Shown: piece by piece, positions 1 to 8,100 of the stretch
Position numbering within the stretch: the stretch's first letter is position 1
Layout of the letters: every line of letters begins with the position of its first letter
Virus record (IMG/VR): IMGVR_UViG_3300008339_000457
Location: 1 to 24,449 of that record
Source: a virus
Length of the DNA: 24,449 nucleotides
Reading direction: 5' to 3' (one strand)
Notes under the pieces: model-generated
Database searches by the model: none
What the model was told of the DNA's origin: nothing
Seen by the model: only the letters and a program-made list of their open reading frames with translations
Program-made: the position numbers and the translations under genes

Positions 1-642
1 AATATATCCAGTAGCGGAAGTATTAAAAACCTCGCCAGTTGAAACTTTGACATTCCCACTTGCATCAACAAACAACCGCCCAGTGCCATTAGTCGAGATG
101 GCTACTTGGTCTGCGCCGGGGGAGTACAGGCCGGTGTTAGTGTCACCGGTGAAGGTAATCGTCGGTGCGCCAGCAGTACCCAACGGATGCTGCGCAATGC
201 TGTCGAATGTTGCGGTGCTGGTAACGTCCAGCGTGCCTGGTACATCAACGTTGCTGGTCCACTCAACACCGGTGCCAGCAGCATCGGTTTGGATGAGCTG
301 GCGGGCAGCGCCATCTTGCAGCTTCGAGACAGGCAGTTCGTCGGCGACAATGCCGACCCAGGTGCTGCCGTTCCAGACTTTCATCTGAGCAGGGGACACA
401 CTTGTGTCCAGCCACTGCTCACCTGTGTAGTTTCCGCTGCTTCCGCCAGAAGCCGGCACACTGTTTGGTGCCGTGGTGCCAACGTGCACCGGGCCTACTT
501 TGACGATGCCTGTGCCAGCGGAATCCTTGAAAAAGAGGCCGGGGCTTGCGGTATTCGTATTGATCGCAATGCGCCCGTCAGCCAAGCTGGTAGTGGGGCG
601 CTTGTTTGCGGTGCTGCTGCGGAGATGCTGCCAAGTAGCCAT
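1..642 (-). CDS. Tail fibre protein, N-terminal part (runs off left edge)
   Basis: The frame is open from an ATG at 642 to base 1, giving 214 codons without a stop, so only the N-terminal part is present. A GGGGAG ribosome binding site lies about 8 bases upstream. The protein begins MATWQHLRSSTANKRPTT, continues with SLADGRIAINTN, and has a GEQWLDTSVSPAQMKVWNG segment near residues 73-91. These are typical of fibre or appendage proteins of cyanobacterial phages. Near residue 168 it has the motif TFTGDTNTGLYSPGADQVAIST, followed by GTGRLFVDASGNV. In many phage fibres this repeat precedes a C-terminal trimerisation or intramolecular chaperone domain, which would lie outside the window. It is probably a trimeric, receptor-facing virion protein. 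It is the last gene visible in the leftward fibre cluster and starts 37 bases after the 52-residue gene. Confidence 0.85.
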   Translation of the reverse strand, partial: MATWQHLRSSTANKRPTTSLADGRIAINTNTASPGLFFKDSAGTGIVKVGPVHVGTTAPNSVPASGGSSGNYTGEQWLDTSVSPAQMKVWNGSTWVGIVADELPVSKLQDGAARQLIQTDAAGTGVEWTSNVDVPGTLDVTSTATFDSIAQHPLGTAGAPTITFTGDTNTGLYSPGADQVAISTNGTGRLFVDASGNVKVSTGEVFNTSATGYI

Positions 643-679
643 GCCTTAACTCCCCTCTGGGACGGCGTTACGGCCCAGT

Positions 680-838
680 CTAGTATTCGCCCTCGTCGAT
701 CTCGAATTCGTACTCGGCGAAGACTTCCGTGAGAGTTTTGTATTGGACGTAGTAATCGGCGTTGCTGACTTTTACAAGCAGCTCACCGGGTGTGCCTCCT
801 TTGGGCAGGTTTTCGCCATTGTAATTAAAGCCGGACAT
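680..838 (-). CDS. Small conserved-looking protein between two tail fibre genes (52 aa)
   Basis: An ATG at 838 opens a 52-residue frame ending in TAG at 680-682. It fills the only gap between the two fibre genes. The product starts MSGFNYNGENLPKGGTPGELL and ends EFEIDEGEY. It is acidic at its C-terminus and has no signal peptide or membrane segment. The start is 8 bases downstream of the TGA of the 846-residue fibre, which suggests coupled translation; the upstream GTGGTGG is a weak ribosome binding site. The C-terminal DEG-x-Y matches the last residues of the preceding fibre (VDEGTY). I do not recognise a family. Position suggests a small fibre accessory, adaptor or virion protein. The real-gene call rests on fit, spacing and a non-random protein. 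Confidence 0.7.
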   Translation of the reverse strand: MSGFNYNGENLPKGGTPGELLVKVSNADYYVQYKTLTEVFAEYEFEIDEGEY

Positions 839-846
839 GCCACCAC

Positions 847-3387
847 TCAGTAGGTGCCTTCATCGACAGTGCCAACTGTCATGGCACCCGTGGAGTTGTT
901 GACCTCGATCTCGGTTGTTTCGAGGACAATGCCTAGCGTTGATGCTGTGGCGATCTGGACGCGGCCCCACAATGTGGTCAGAGCTGCTTCGGCGTCCGCG
1001 ACGCCAGTCATGGCGGGCGTTAAGGAGCCACCAGAGAAAGTGACGTCACCAGCATCAATCACGCTGATGCCCGCGCCAACCAAGTTGACGTGTGTCCACG
1101 TTGTGCCTTGGCCGGGGCTGAGGATCCAGTCGCCAACGTCGAGGGCGACAGCTGGTGCAGGTGCTACGCCAGTGCCGGCAGTGGTTACCAGCAGATACAC
1201 ACCAGCGCTAGCTGATGTTGGCGCAATCAACGAAGAGCCTACGGTTAAGCCAGCGCCGGCACCGTAAGTGTTCAGGCTGGAGACGGTATTTGTGCTTGCG
1301 TTATAGGTGCCACCAAAACGCAAGTTGGCTTGAGCGCCGAACTCGTTGTTGAGTGGGAGATAGTAGCCCTGGGCTGGAGAGACTTGGCCGACCCAGACGT
1401 AAGCGGTGCGGTCGGTGGGGTTGATCCAGAGTTGGCCGGCGAACTCGGGGACAGGCTGTGAGCTGCTGACTTGCGCGATTCCGTAGTCAGCAAGTTGAGC
1501 TGCCGTGACGCTATTTGGTGCAAGACGGGCGGTACTGAATGTGCCGCTTGTAATCTTGCTAGCGTCAAGATCTGGAATATCAGTAGAGTTAAGTGATAGA
1601 GCGCTGGTGATGTGGCCTTGATTGTCGTATGTGACTTTGGCTGCAGTGCCTCCAACAACGGCATTAGTGTGATTAAGAGTGCCGAGCCCGGTAACGCCTA
1701 AGCCACTACCGGGACTGATAACGCCGACAGTACTTACGGTGGCTACAGGTACATCAGCACCTACGAGTGTGCGGCCACCGGTTACTAAACCTCTGGAGTT
1801 ATACTGAACAACGTGATGGTTACTTGTTTCTGCGGTGACCGTGTTATTGATGGCGATTGTGTTACCGCTAATAGTTAGGCCGTTGCCATTAACAACTACA
1901 GCACCTTTGGTTGTAGTGGTTGCTGTAGGTAAATCGTCGCCAGCAATGGTGCGGTAAGTAACGACTCCACTTGCTGCAGTGGGGCCAGCTAAGAATTGTG
2001 CGGCGCTTGCGGTGTTGTCGAGGGTGGTGTTGATTGTGGCGGTGTCGCCTGTTGCGGATACGGTTACGTTGACGACTCCAGCCGTGCCACCTACAAGTGT
2101 GTTAAGTGAGCCAGCGGCTTTAATTGGAGTCCAAGTTGCACCGCTCCACGAATAGACTTTGTTGTCGCCCGTTGTTAGTGCAAGCTGGCCGTTGTACGCG
2201 CCACTCGCTGGTAGCGATGTAACAAAGTCAACGGTCGACTCGTTGGCTAGTTTGGCTGCGGTGACTGCATCGTCGGTCAGTTCACTGGTGCCGACGCTAT
2301 TGACGGTGGCGACGGTACCTAGCCCGAGTGTTGTGCGCTGGGCGGCAGCGTCGGCGTCGTCGAGTAGTGCTCGACCTGCGGCGGTCAAACCGGTTACCGC
2401 GTAGGTGTCGGCACCAGTGGTGTAGATGGTTTGGTTGGCGCCAGTTGTTAGGGCCGCAATGGATTGCAAACCTGCGTCATAGGCTTGCACATTGGTACCG
2501 ATGGTCACACCGAGATTGGTGCGAGCATCAGCGGCGTTGCTGGCACCAGTGCCTCCGTCGGCTACAGCGAGGTCAGTGATGCCGGTAATGCTGCCGCCGG
2601 TAATCGTTGTAGATGCGGATGTAATAGAAACAGCGCTAAGCGAACCACCTGTAATCGCTACAGCTCCGGCAGATTGCGTAGCAATACTGCCCAGACCGAG
2701 TGCTGTGCGTTGATCGGCTGCAGTGGCGCTGCCAATTACTGCGCGTCCGACAGATGTACACGCAATTTCTTCTACCGTGCCGCCACCAGCACTGCTACGG
2801 CCTAGGACAACATTAGCAGTGGTTGTATTTTGTATCTTGCCATAGGTGACTGCATTGTTAGTAATAGAAGTAGCGAACGAGCCTGTGCCACTTCCTGTAA
2901 CAGCACCTGTAAGTGTGATGGTCTGGTCACCAGTGTTGGTGCCGGAGGTGGTGCCGCTGTGTGTACCACTGAACGTGCCTGATTGGGTGGCAAGCGTTCC
3001 GAGACCTAGCGTGGTGCGTTGGGCAGCAGCGTCAACGTCATCCAGAAGTGCTCGGCCAGCTGCCGTGCAGCCGATCTCTTCGACGTCACCCGCGCCAGCA
3101 GTGCGGCGACCCAGAAGACGGTCAGTAGCGCTGACGTCTTGGAGCTTGGCGTAGGTGACCGCACCATCAGCCAGGGCTTCTGTGCCTAGTTTGGTGAGGC
3201 TGGCTTGGTCGAGTTTGGCGAGGTCGATCTCGCCGTTGTCTACGAGATCGATGCCCGCGGCAACCAGATCCTTGGCGGTTACCTTTTTGGTCTCCGAAGC
3301 CGAGATGTCCGCAATCGGCAGGACATCGGTAGCAGCGACCCCAGCTTTGGGCAGCGCTGTTAGTTGGGTAATACGCTGGTCGGCCAA
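847..3387 (-). CDS. Repeat-rich tail fibre protein (846 aa)
   Basis: This is a long Gly/Thr/Ser/Ala-rich protein with no long hydrophobic segment, the composition of an elongated beta-structured fibre. The N-terminus MADQRITQLTALPKAGVAAT followed by DVLPIAD is a common phage fibre attachment start. The middle carries reiterated modules of the type GRALLDDxDAAAQRTTLGLGT-ATQS at residues 111-135, 213-237 and 338-362, plus DGGTGASNAADARTNLGV at 278-294. Further on are LDASKITSGTFSTARL and QLWINPTDRTAYVWVG modules. The start is a TTG: an in-frame TAG lies four codons upstream and no ATG or GTG lies between. A GGAG sits about 9 bases before the TTG. It is likely a trimeric adsorption fibre, downstream of the tip protein and small tail genes. 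The C-terminal receptor-binding part has no recognisable enzymatic domain. Confidence 0.85.
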   Translation of the reverse strand: MADQRITQLTALPKAGVAATDVLPIADISASETKKVTAKDLVAAGIDLVDNGEIDLAKLDQASLTKLGTEALADGAVTYAKLQDVSATDRLLGRRTAGAGDVEEIGCTAAGRALLDDVDAAAQRTTLGLGTLATQSGTFSGTHSGTTSGTNTGDQTITLTGAVTGSGTGSFATSITNNAVTYGKIQNTTTANVVLGRSSAGGGTVEEIACTSVGRAVIGSATAADQRTALGLGSIATQSAGAVAITGGSLSAVSITSASTTITGGSITGITDLAVADGGTGASNAADARTNLGVTIGTNVQAYDAGLQSIAALTTGANQTIYTTGADTYAVTGLTAAGRALLDDADAAAQRTTLGLGTVATVNSVGTSELTDDAVTAAKLANESTVDFVTSLPASGAYNGQLALTTGDNKVYSWSGATWTPIKAAGSLNTLVGGTAGVVNVTVSATGDTATINTTLDNTASAAQFLAGPTAASGVVTYRTIAGDDLPTATTTTKGAVVVNGNGLTISGNTIAINNTVTAETSNHHVVQYNSRGLVTGGRTLVGADVPVATVSTVGVISPGSGLGVTGLGTLNHTNAVVGGTAAKVTYDNQGHITSALSLNSTDIPDLDASKITSGTFSTARLAPNSVTAAQLADYGIAQVSSSQPVPEFAGQLWINPTDRTAYVWVGQVSPAQGYYLPLNNEFGAQANLRFGGTYNASTNTVSSLNTYGAGAGLTVGSSLIAPTSASAGVYLLVTTAGTGVAPAPAVALDVGDWILSPGQGTTWTHVNLVGAGISVIDAGDVTFSGGSLTPAMTGVADAEAALTTLWGRVQIATASTLGIVLETTEIEVNNSTGAMTVGTVDEGTY

Positions 3388-3423
3388 AACCCGGCTCCGC
3401 TAGTGGGTACTGCTTGGCCCAGT

Positions 3424-4299
3424 TTAGTCCTCGGATTCTGTCAGCAGGAAATCGAGCGAGCGCTCCAAGAGAATACGGTCTTCGTCTTCTTTAAGAATGT
3501 ATCCAGATGGTTCTCCGACTAATAGTTTGATCTCTCCAGTTGTAACAAAGTCTAGTGTACACGTTATGATTGCATCAGCGCTTACGTTTAAGCCTGACGC
3601 AGTTATGGTTGCCTCGAACTCGTAGTAGACAGATGATTCGCCGGGAGCCAGTGATCTGTCAACTATGTACAGTGCCAAGTCGCAGCTGCTGCCAATATCT
3701 ACACGCTGCAGAGTTTGCAGCAACATTAATGGCACTTCTTTAATGCCGGTTGTGCTAGAATCGAATAAGCAGTCTATACGGCCACTACCGCTAATCAAGC
3801 CGGCAGCAAATTGTGTTCTGAACTTGTCGCTGAGGGATGTGGTATCTACTTGGTCGCGGGTTGTATTGAGTTCGTAGTTAGTAACATTACCTAGTACGCG
3901 GGTAACACTATCTCGTAGCGTGATAGTTACGGGCAGGGCCGCGCCCGAGAAAGCAGTGACAGTATATTCCGCGCTGCGATTGTTATTAACGGCCTCGTCA
4001 AAGGTGTCGAAAAGTCGTAAACCACCTACAGCATTGACATTGACGTAAGCAGTAATTGTGTCTTCAACGGTGGCGCTTGGCCAGTTGGATGAGGCGAAGC
4101 AGATCAAACCGCGTGGATCGGTAGTGCCGATCTCGATTCGGTCCCCTGTGACAAGGTTGTCACCGGAGCGGGCTAGGCCTACCCGATTTAGGGGAAGCGT
4201 TACATCGTCTGGGGTGATTTGGTCTGCGAACTGACTAAGCCCGGCTTGGCTGCCGCGCTTTAGCCGGATATTGCCTGTTGCACCAAGGAAGACGGCCAT
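3424..4299 (-). CDS. Tail protein, probable tail-tube-like or tip-associated (291 aa)
   Basis: The ATG at 4299 overlaps the stop of the preceding gene as TAATG, so translation is probably coupled. The protein starts MAVFLGATGNIRLKRG. Around residues 130-175 it has VTNYELNTTRDQVDTTSLSD followed by KFRTQFAAGLISGSGRIDCLFD. That is the pattern of a tail-tube fold, where a strand with a D-x-TS/TN turn precedes a gly-rich strand and a charged strand. The neighbouring 144-residue protein has an equivalent stretch (TVELLSTNAIDSTVNTFTPG then KGATGSATLIYY). The C-terminus (GYILKEDEDRILLERSLDF then LLTESED) is acidic and separate. It is likely a virion protein of the distal tail. A function as a second tube-like ring is inference. 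Confidence 0.6.
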   Translation of the reverse strand: MAVFLGATGNIRLKRGSQAGLSQFADQITPDDVTLPLNRVGLARSGDNLVTGDRIEIGTTDPRGLICFASSNWPSATVEDTITAYVNVNAVGGLRLFDTFDEAVNNNRSAEYTVTAFSGAALPVTITLRDSVTRVLGNVTNYELNTTRDQVDTTSLSDKFRTQFAAGLISGSGRIDCLFDSSTTGIKEVPLMLLQTLQRVDIGSSCDLALYIVDRSLAPGESSVYYEFEATITASGLNVSADAIITCTLDFVTTGEIKLLVGEPSGYILKEDEDRILLERSLDFLLTESED

Positions 4300-4733
4300 T
4301 ACGCAGTAACGACTTCAACAAAGTCACCATCCATAGTGAATTGGATTGGCACAGTACTCAACTCGCCAGTACTGACGCTGACTTGGGCGCTGGTGATGTA
4401 CGCATTAAATTTGATGTCGTCTGCAGCACCGCCGCCTACATTTAGCTCCAAAAACACGCGATCAGATTCGGTTGCAGCACCGCCTTTCATAATTCGGCTA
4501 AGAAGTGCTGTGAACTGCGTGAAAGAGGCGCTTTCGGTGCCTTCAAGTCTGTAGTAGATAAGTGTGGCGCTACCTGTTGCGCCTTTGACTCCAGGGGTAA
4601 AGGTATTAACGGTACTGTCAATGGCGTTAGTGGACAGCAACTCAACCGTGGTATCCAACGACCAATCACGGATTTTGGCTACGGGCTTTCCGTCAAAGGT
4701 TAGGGACCCGGTACGCCCTGTATAGAAAGCCAT
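4299..4733 (-). CDS. Small tail-tube-like protein (144 aa)
   Basis: The product starts MAFYTGRTGSLTFDGKPVAKIRDWSLD. This order (GxxGxLxxDGxxVAxIxxW) and the later LSTNAIDSTVNTFTPGVKG and TGSATLIYYRLEG segments resemble the small tube proteins of phage tails. In the middle, residues 78-115 include FLELNVGGGAADDIKFNAYI, and the chain ends SAQVSVSTGELSTVPIQFTMDGDF, again like the closing strands of that fold. The true major tail protein gene lies upstream at 15959-16969, so this copy after the tip protein is probably a specialised ring or tip component. It sits 40 bases downstream of the 123-residue gene and is coupled by TAATG to the 291-residue gene. The fold assignment is by eye only. Confidence 0.6.
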   Translation of the reverse strand: MAFYTGRTGSLTFDGKPVAKIRDWSLDTTVELLSTNAIDSTVNTFTPGVKGATGSATLIYYRLEGTESASFTQFTALLSRIMKGGAATESDRVFLELNVGGGAADDIKFNAYITSAQVSVSTGELSTVPIQFTMDGDFVEVVTA

Positions 4734-4773
4734 GACGACTACGTCTCGTGTGTTGCCTCAGTTTACCGGCGGC

Positions 4774-5145
4774 CTAGGCGACAGCTATCAGTTCGACAGC
4801 GACGGAGCAACGTCCTGCGTAGACATGCTGGATTTTAGGCTCACTCTCATAACGCCAGCGGGTACCAGGTGGTGCGTTTAACCCAGTGGCATTAGGCCAT
4901 CCGCTAAACAGAACAGACGGTAGAGTAAAAGTACGTAGTGTACCGTAGGTACTGTTGTAGTCGTCTAGAAATAGCTGACCATTAGCATTAGATATATTGG
5001 TATAGTTAAAACTAAGTTTGGCATTGATGCGCTGACTGCCGTAGAGGATGCGTACCTCAGCGCCTGATTGCGAGCTGAAGCGCTTTATGGGCCAGTCGCC
5101 GGGTGTGAACTCGCGGGAGGTTGGGATCAGGGTGGGGAAGGCCAT
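4774..5145 (-). CDS. Small tail tip protein (123 aa), unknown family
   Basis: The ATG at 5145 overlaps the TAA of the 1300-residue tip gene (TAATG), which supports the start and implies coupling. The protein begins MAFPTLIPTSREFTPGDWPI, then KRFSSQSGAEVRILYGSQR, and has LDDYNSTYGTLRTFTLPS and WRYESEPKIQHVYAGRCSVAVELIAV. The last segment resembles the end of small tail proteins where a conserved WRY precedes a closing beta strand. It has no signal peptide or membrane segment. Similar short proteins follow the tip gene in cyanophage siphovirus clusters, so a virion role is likely. I cannot name the family with certainty. Confidence 0.7.
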   Translation of the reverse strand: MAFPTLIPTSREFTPGDWPIKRFSSQSGAEVRILYGSQRINAKLSFNYTNISNANGQLFLDDYNSTYGTLRTFTLPSVLFSGWPNATGLNAPPGTRWRYESEPKIQHVYAGRCSVAVELIAVA

Positions 5146-8100
5146 TACTCCAATACGCGGAAGCTGGCTTCTGACAGCACGTCCTTTGCAACAATGCTAG
5201 CTCCTGTGCTATCGACTGGTACCTCTACGGCAGAGACGTTGACGAGGCCGTCCTCGTCGAGGGTGAGCTGCTCCACTTGGTACATACCAACACTGGCGCT
5301 CGAACTGAGCAGTGTGAACAGGCATCCGTACAACGTCGAATTTGTGACGGCGTTATTTGTGATGGTGATTCGTTGCTCTGTTACAGCGCCAGTGGAAGGG
5401 TTGTAGACGAGAGCGTCATAGGTGCCGTTGGCGATGGTTGTGATGCTGACCAAGGTGCCGGCGTCCGTGATGCCGCCGTTGTTGGTGGCGCTGTAGCTGG
5501 TGGACTCGGTAATCACACGGATGTAAGAGCCGGGTTGGATCCCGAGGGCGTCGGGCACAGTTTTGAAGCTGACGGTGTGGGTGACGCGGCGGCGGATGCT
5601 CAGCAGGAAGCGAGCAGTCAGCAATGCCTGGGCGCGGTTGGTGCAGAAGTCGGTAAGATCGAAGGCTTGCTGGGTGGTGGCACGGTTGCCTTCCGTGATG
5701 TCTGCCCAGTCGACCAGGGCAGATGCCTGCGTGGGTAGGTCGTTCTCGACGGTGATGCGCCAACTAACCAGAGCACGGAAGTTTGAACGCTGAGCGGCGT
5801 CGATGTACTGCACTTGCAGGCTGTCTTGGATGATATTGCCGGCAGTGAAAATTTGATCGACAGCAATGGGGCTGGTGCTGATTTCGTAATTACTGTTGTA
5901 AGGCAGCGCTGGCATCATGCCGAAGCGGCCATTTTTGATAGTGAAGTTACAGAGTTGTAGTGCTGCGTTGTCGTAAAGGAAAGATCGGAAGCTGTCGCTG
6001 TCTTCTACAACACCATCGAAGAAGATTCTGTTCGAGCGTTGGAAATTAGCGGTGATGCGTAGGGAGTCGATGTCGATCAACTCTGGCGGTACGATATTGC
6101 CAACGCCTTGGCTCTTGCTGGTTAGTAGATAGTAGACCAGATCCGCGAATAGGTTGCTGGGTCTGGTGTCGCCCTCGATTAGGCGGTAGACGCTGATGCC
6201 GGTTGGGACCCAAGCGCGTAGTTGACCAATGCCACCAAGCTGCCCACTAGATTTAACAGCTAGTCCGAATGTTGACATGCCGTAGTATTCGGCAAGCGAT
6301 TCATTGGAGATGGATTCGTTGACGTAAACGATCTCGTGCTCGGGGGAGCTTTCATTCGACTTAACCAGCTCTAGGTAGTGGCTGCAGTCTGAAACCTGAG
6401 AATTCTCCTCGAAAATACGGCCTTCTCCAGTGAGTAAAATTTCACCGGGAACCTCTACACTCTTTACTGCAACGCTTGAAACGCTAAAAGCAAAGCCCAC
6501 CGACGAGTAACCTTCTTGGCGAGCAAACGGATTAGTACTAGGTGTAGCTTTTTCGATCGTAAAAGCGTCATTGACTGCCCAACTTTTTGTGGCGGAAACT
6601 ACGCTGTACGATTCGGAAGTCCAACGGTAAGTTGAGCCTGCCGCTGATATATACCTTGATCCGACATCAACGCCAACAGTTCCCACACCTGAATAGGCTG
6701 TTACGCGTACAGTAATGTATCTATCCCCGTTGGGTTTATAATGCTGTACGTCTACAGAACGCCATTGATTGGCGTAGCTAGGAGCGAATCCTAGTATTTC
6801 AGTTAGCCAGGCATGGCGTATTAGTTGTATGCTACCCGTGTTTGAACTTTGTGCATATTGTGATAAGCCCGTAGGCGTTGTTGTAGTGGTAGTGGTTACA
6901 GTCGGCTGCACAGATTGCTTAGGATCTGCAAGCATTTCTTCGTTAAACCTGATGCTAGAGATGACCACTACTTCACCAGTCGTTGTTATGCGAAAATCAC
7001 CGTAAGGAGTTGTGTAATCTTCTCCGATTACTTTACCACCGGACGCATCGAGTCTTGTTGCGAGATTACTGTCGATACTATTAATGGCGATATCAGATCC
7101 TGTGCGGGGTATTATGCGATACTCGTAATACCCAGATGTGCGCGGACGGATACGCAAGTAGTTATACAGATCAATAGGCGCTTTTCCGGTGACGCAAAAT
7201 ACTCGTGGGATACGAGCCCAAGGCTGCTGTGGCTGGCCGTAGCGTTGGACCGGGCGAACCCATAAAGAGAAGCACGACGACCGTTCAAAGTACTTGTCCA
7301 TACGCGGTGTAGTCACCGTTATGTTTGCTTTATCTAGCGTGTGTAGTTTTTCGGCTGTCGGTATTGCATTGAAATTGCACAAGCCATTCGCTCGGTTCCA
7401 CACCTGACTGCGGATACCGAGCTCGATAACTTCGGTGTCACGGCGCACCGGGCGAATTGTTGCGATGTGCAGTCTGCATATGTTGTAAAAAGCTGCCCCA
7501 CAATGTTTGCGCGTGTTAAACCCATCGCCACTTAGGGGAAAAGGTGGTGCGCCCGGACCAGGCCAAGGACCTTCGTACCCACCGAGCGGTTCTTCGATGG
7601 TCCGCGTGCCGGGGATACCAACTTCTGGTACGCCTATAATTGCAGTGCAGAGAAACGTTATATTAGACAATAGATTCTTGTTTGTATCACGCTCTGAGCG
7701 GCTTTGTACAACCCATACGCTTCCGGCTATAACCCATTTAGAACCTATGGTTAGTAAGTCATAAGCACGTTCGCGCCATGACTTTGACGATGTACGTAAG
7801 TCTTTTATATCTACATCCGTGTTCTTAAATCCACCGTCTTCTACTGTACGCTCCATCAATTCTTTGTATTGTTGACCTAACGTGATGCGAAACACTAATG
7901 TGTCACCTTCACTTACTGCTACTATTGTGCGGTCTGCTATATCGTTGCCTCCGTTTGTGCGGCTATGGCTGACAAAACCCATACCACGTGAATATGCTCG
8001 TCCTACGCCAGGCATACCTACTTGTTTACGATCGTCAGCCGGTTGGCCTTCGTACCTGTGCAAGACGTTTGCATTGGCACCAGCTATTTTGGTGCGTTTT

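Noticed and set aside
106-732. A 208-codon plus-strand frame at the left end
   Set aside because: It is opposite the fibre gene that is open on the minus strand with a good ribosome binding site and recognisable N-terminus.
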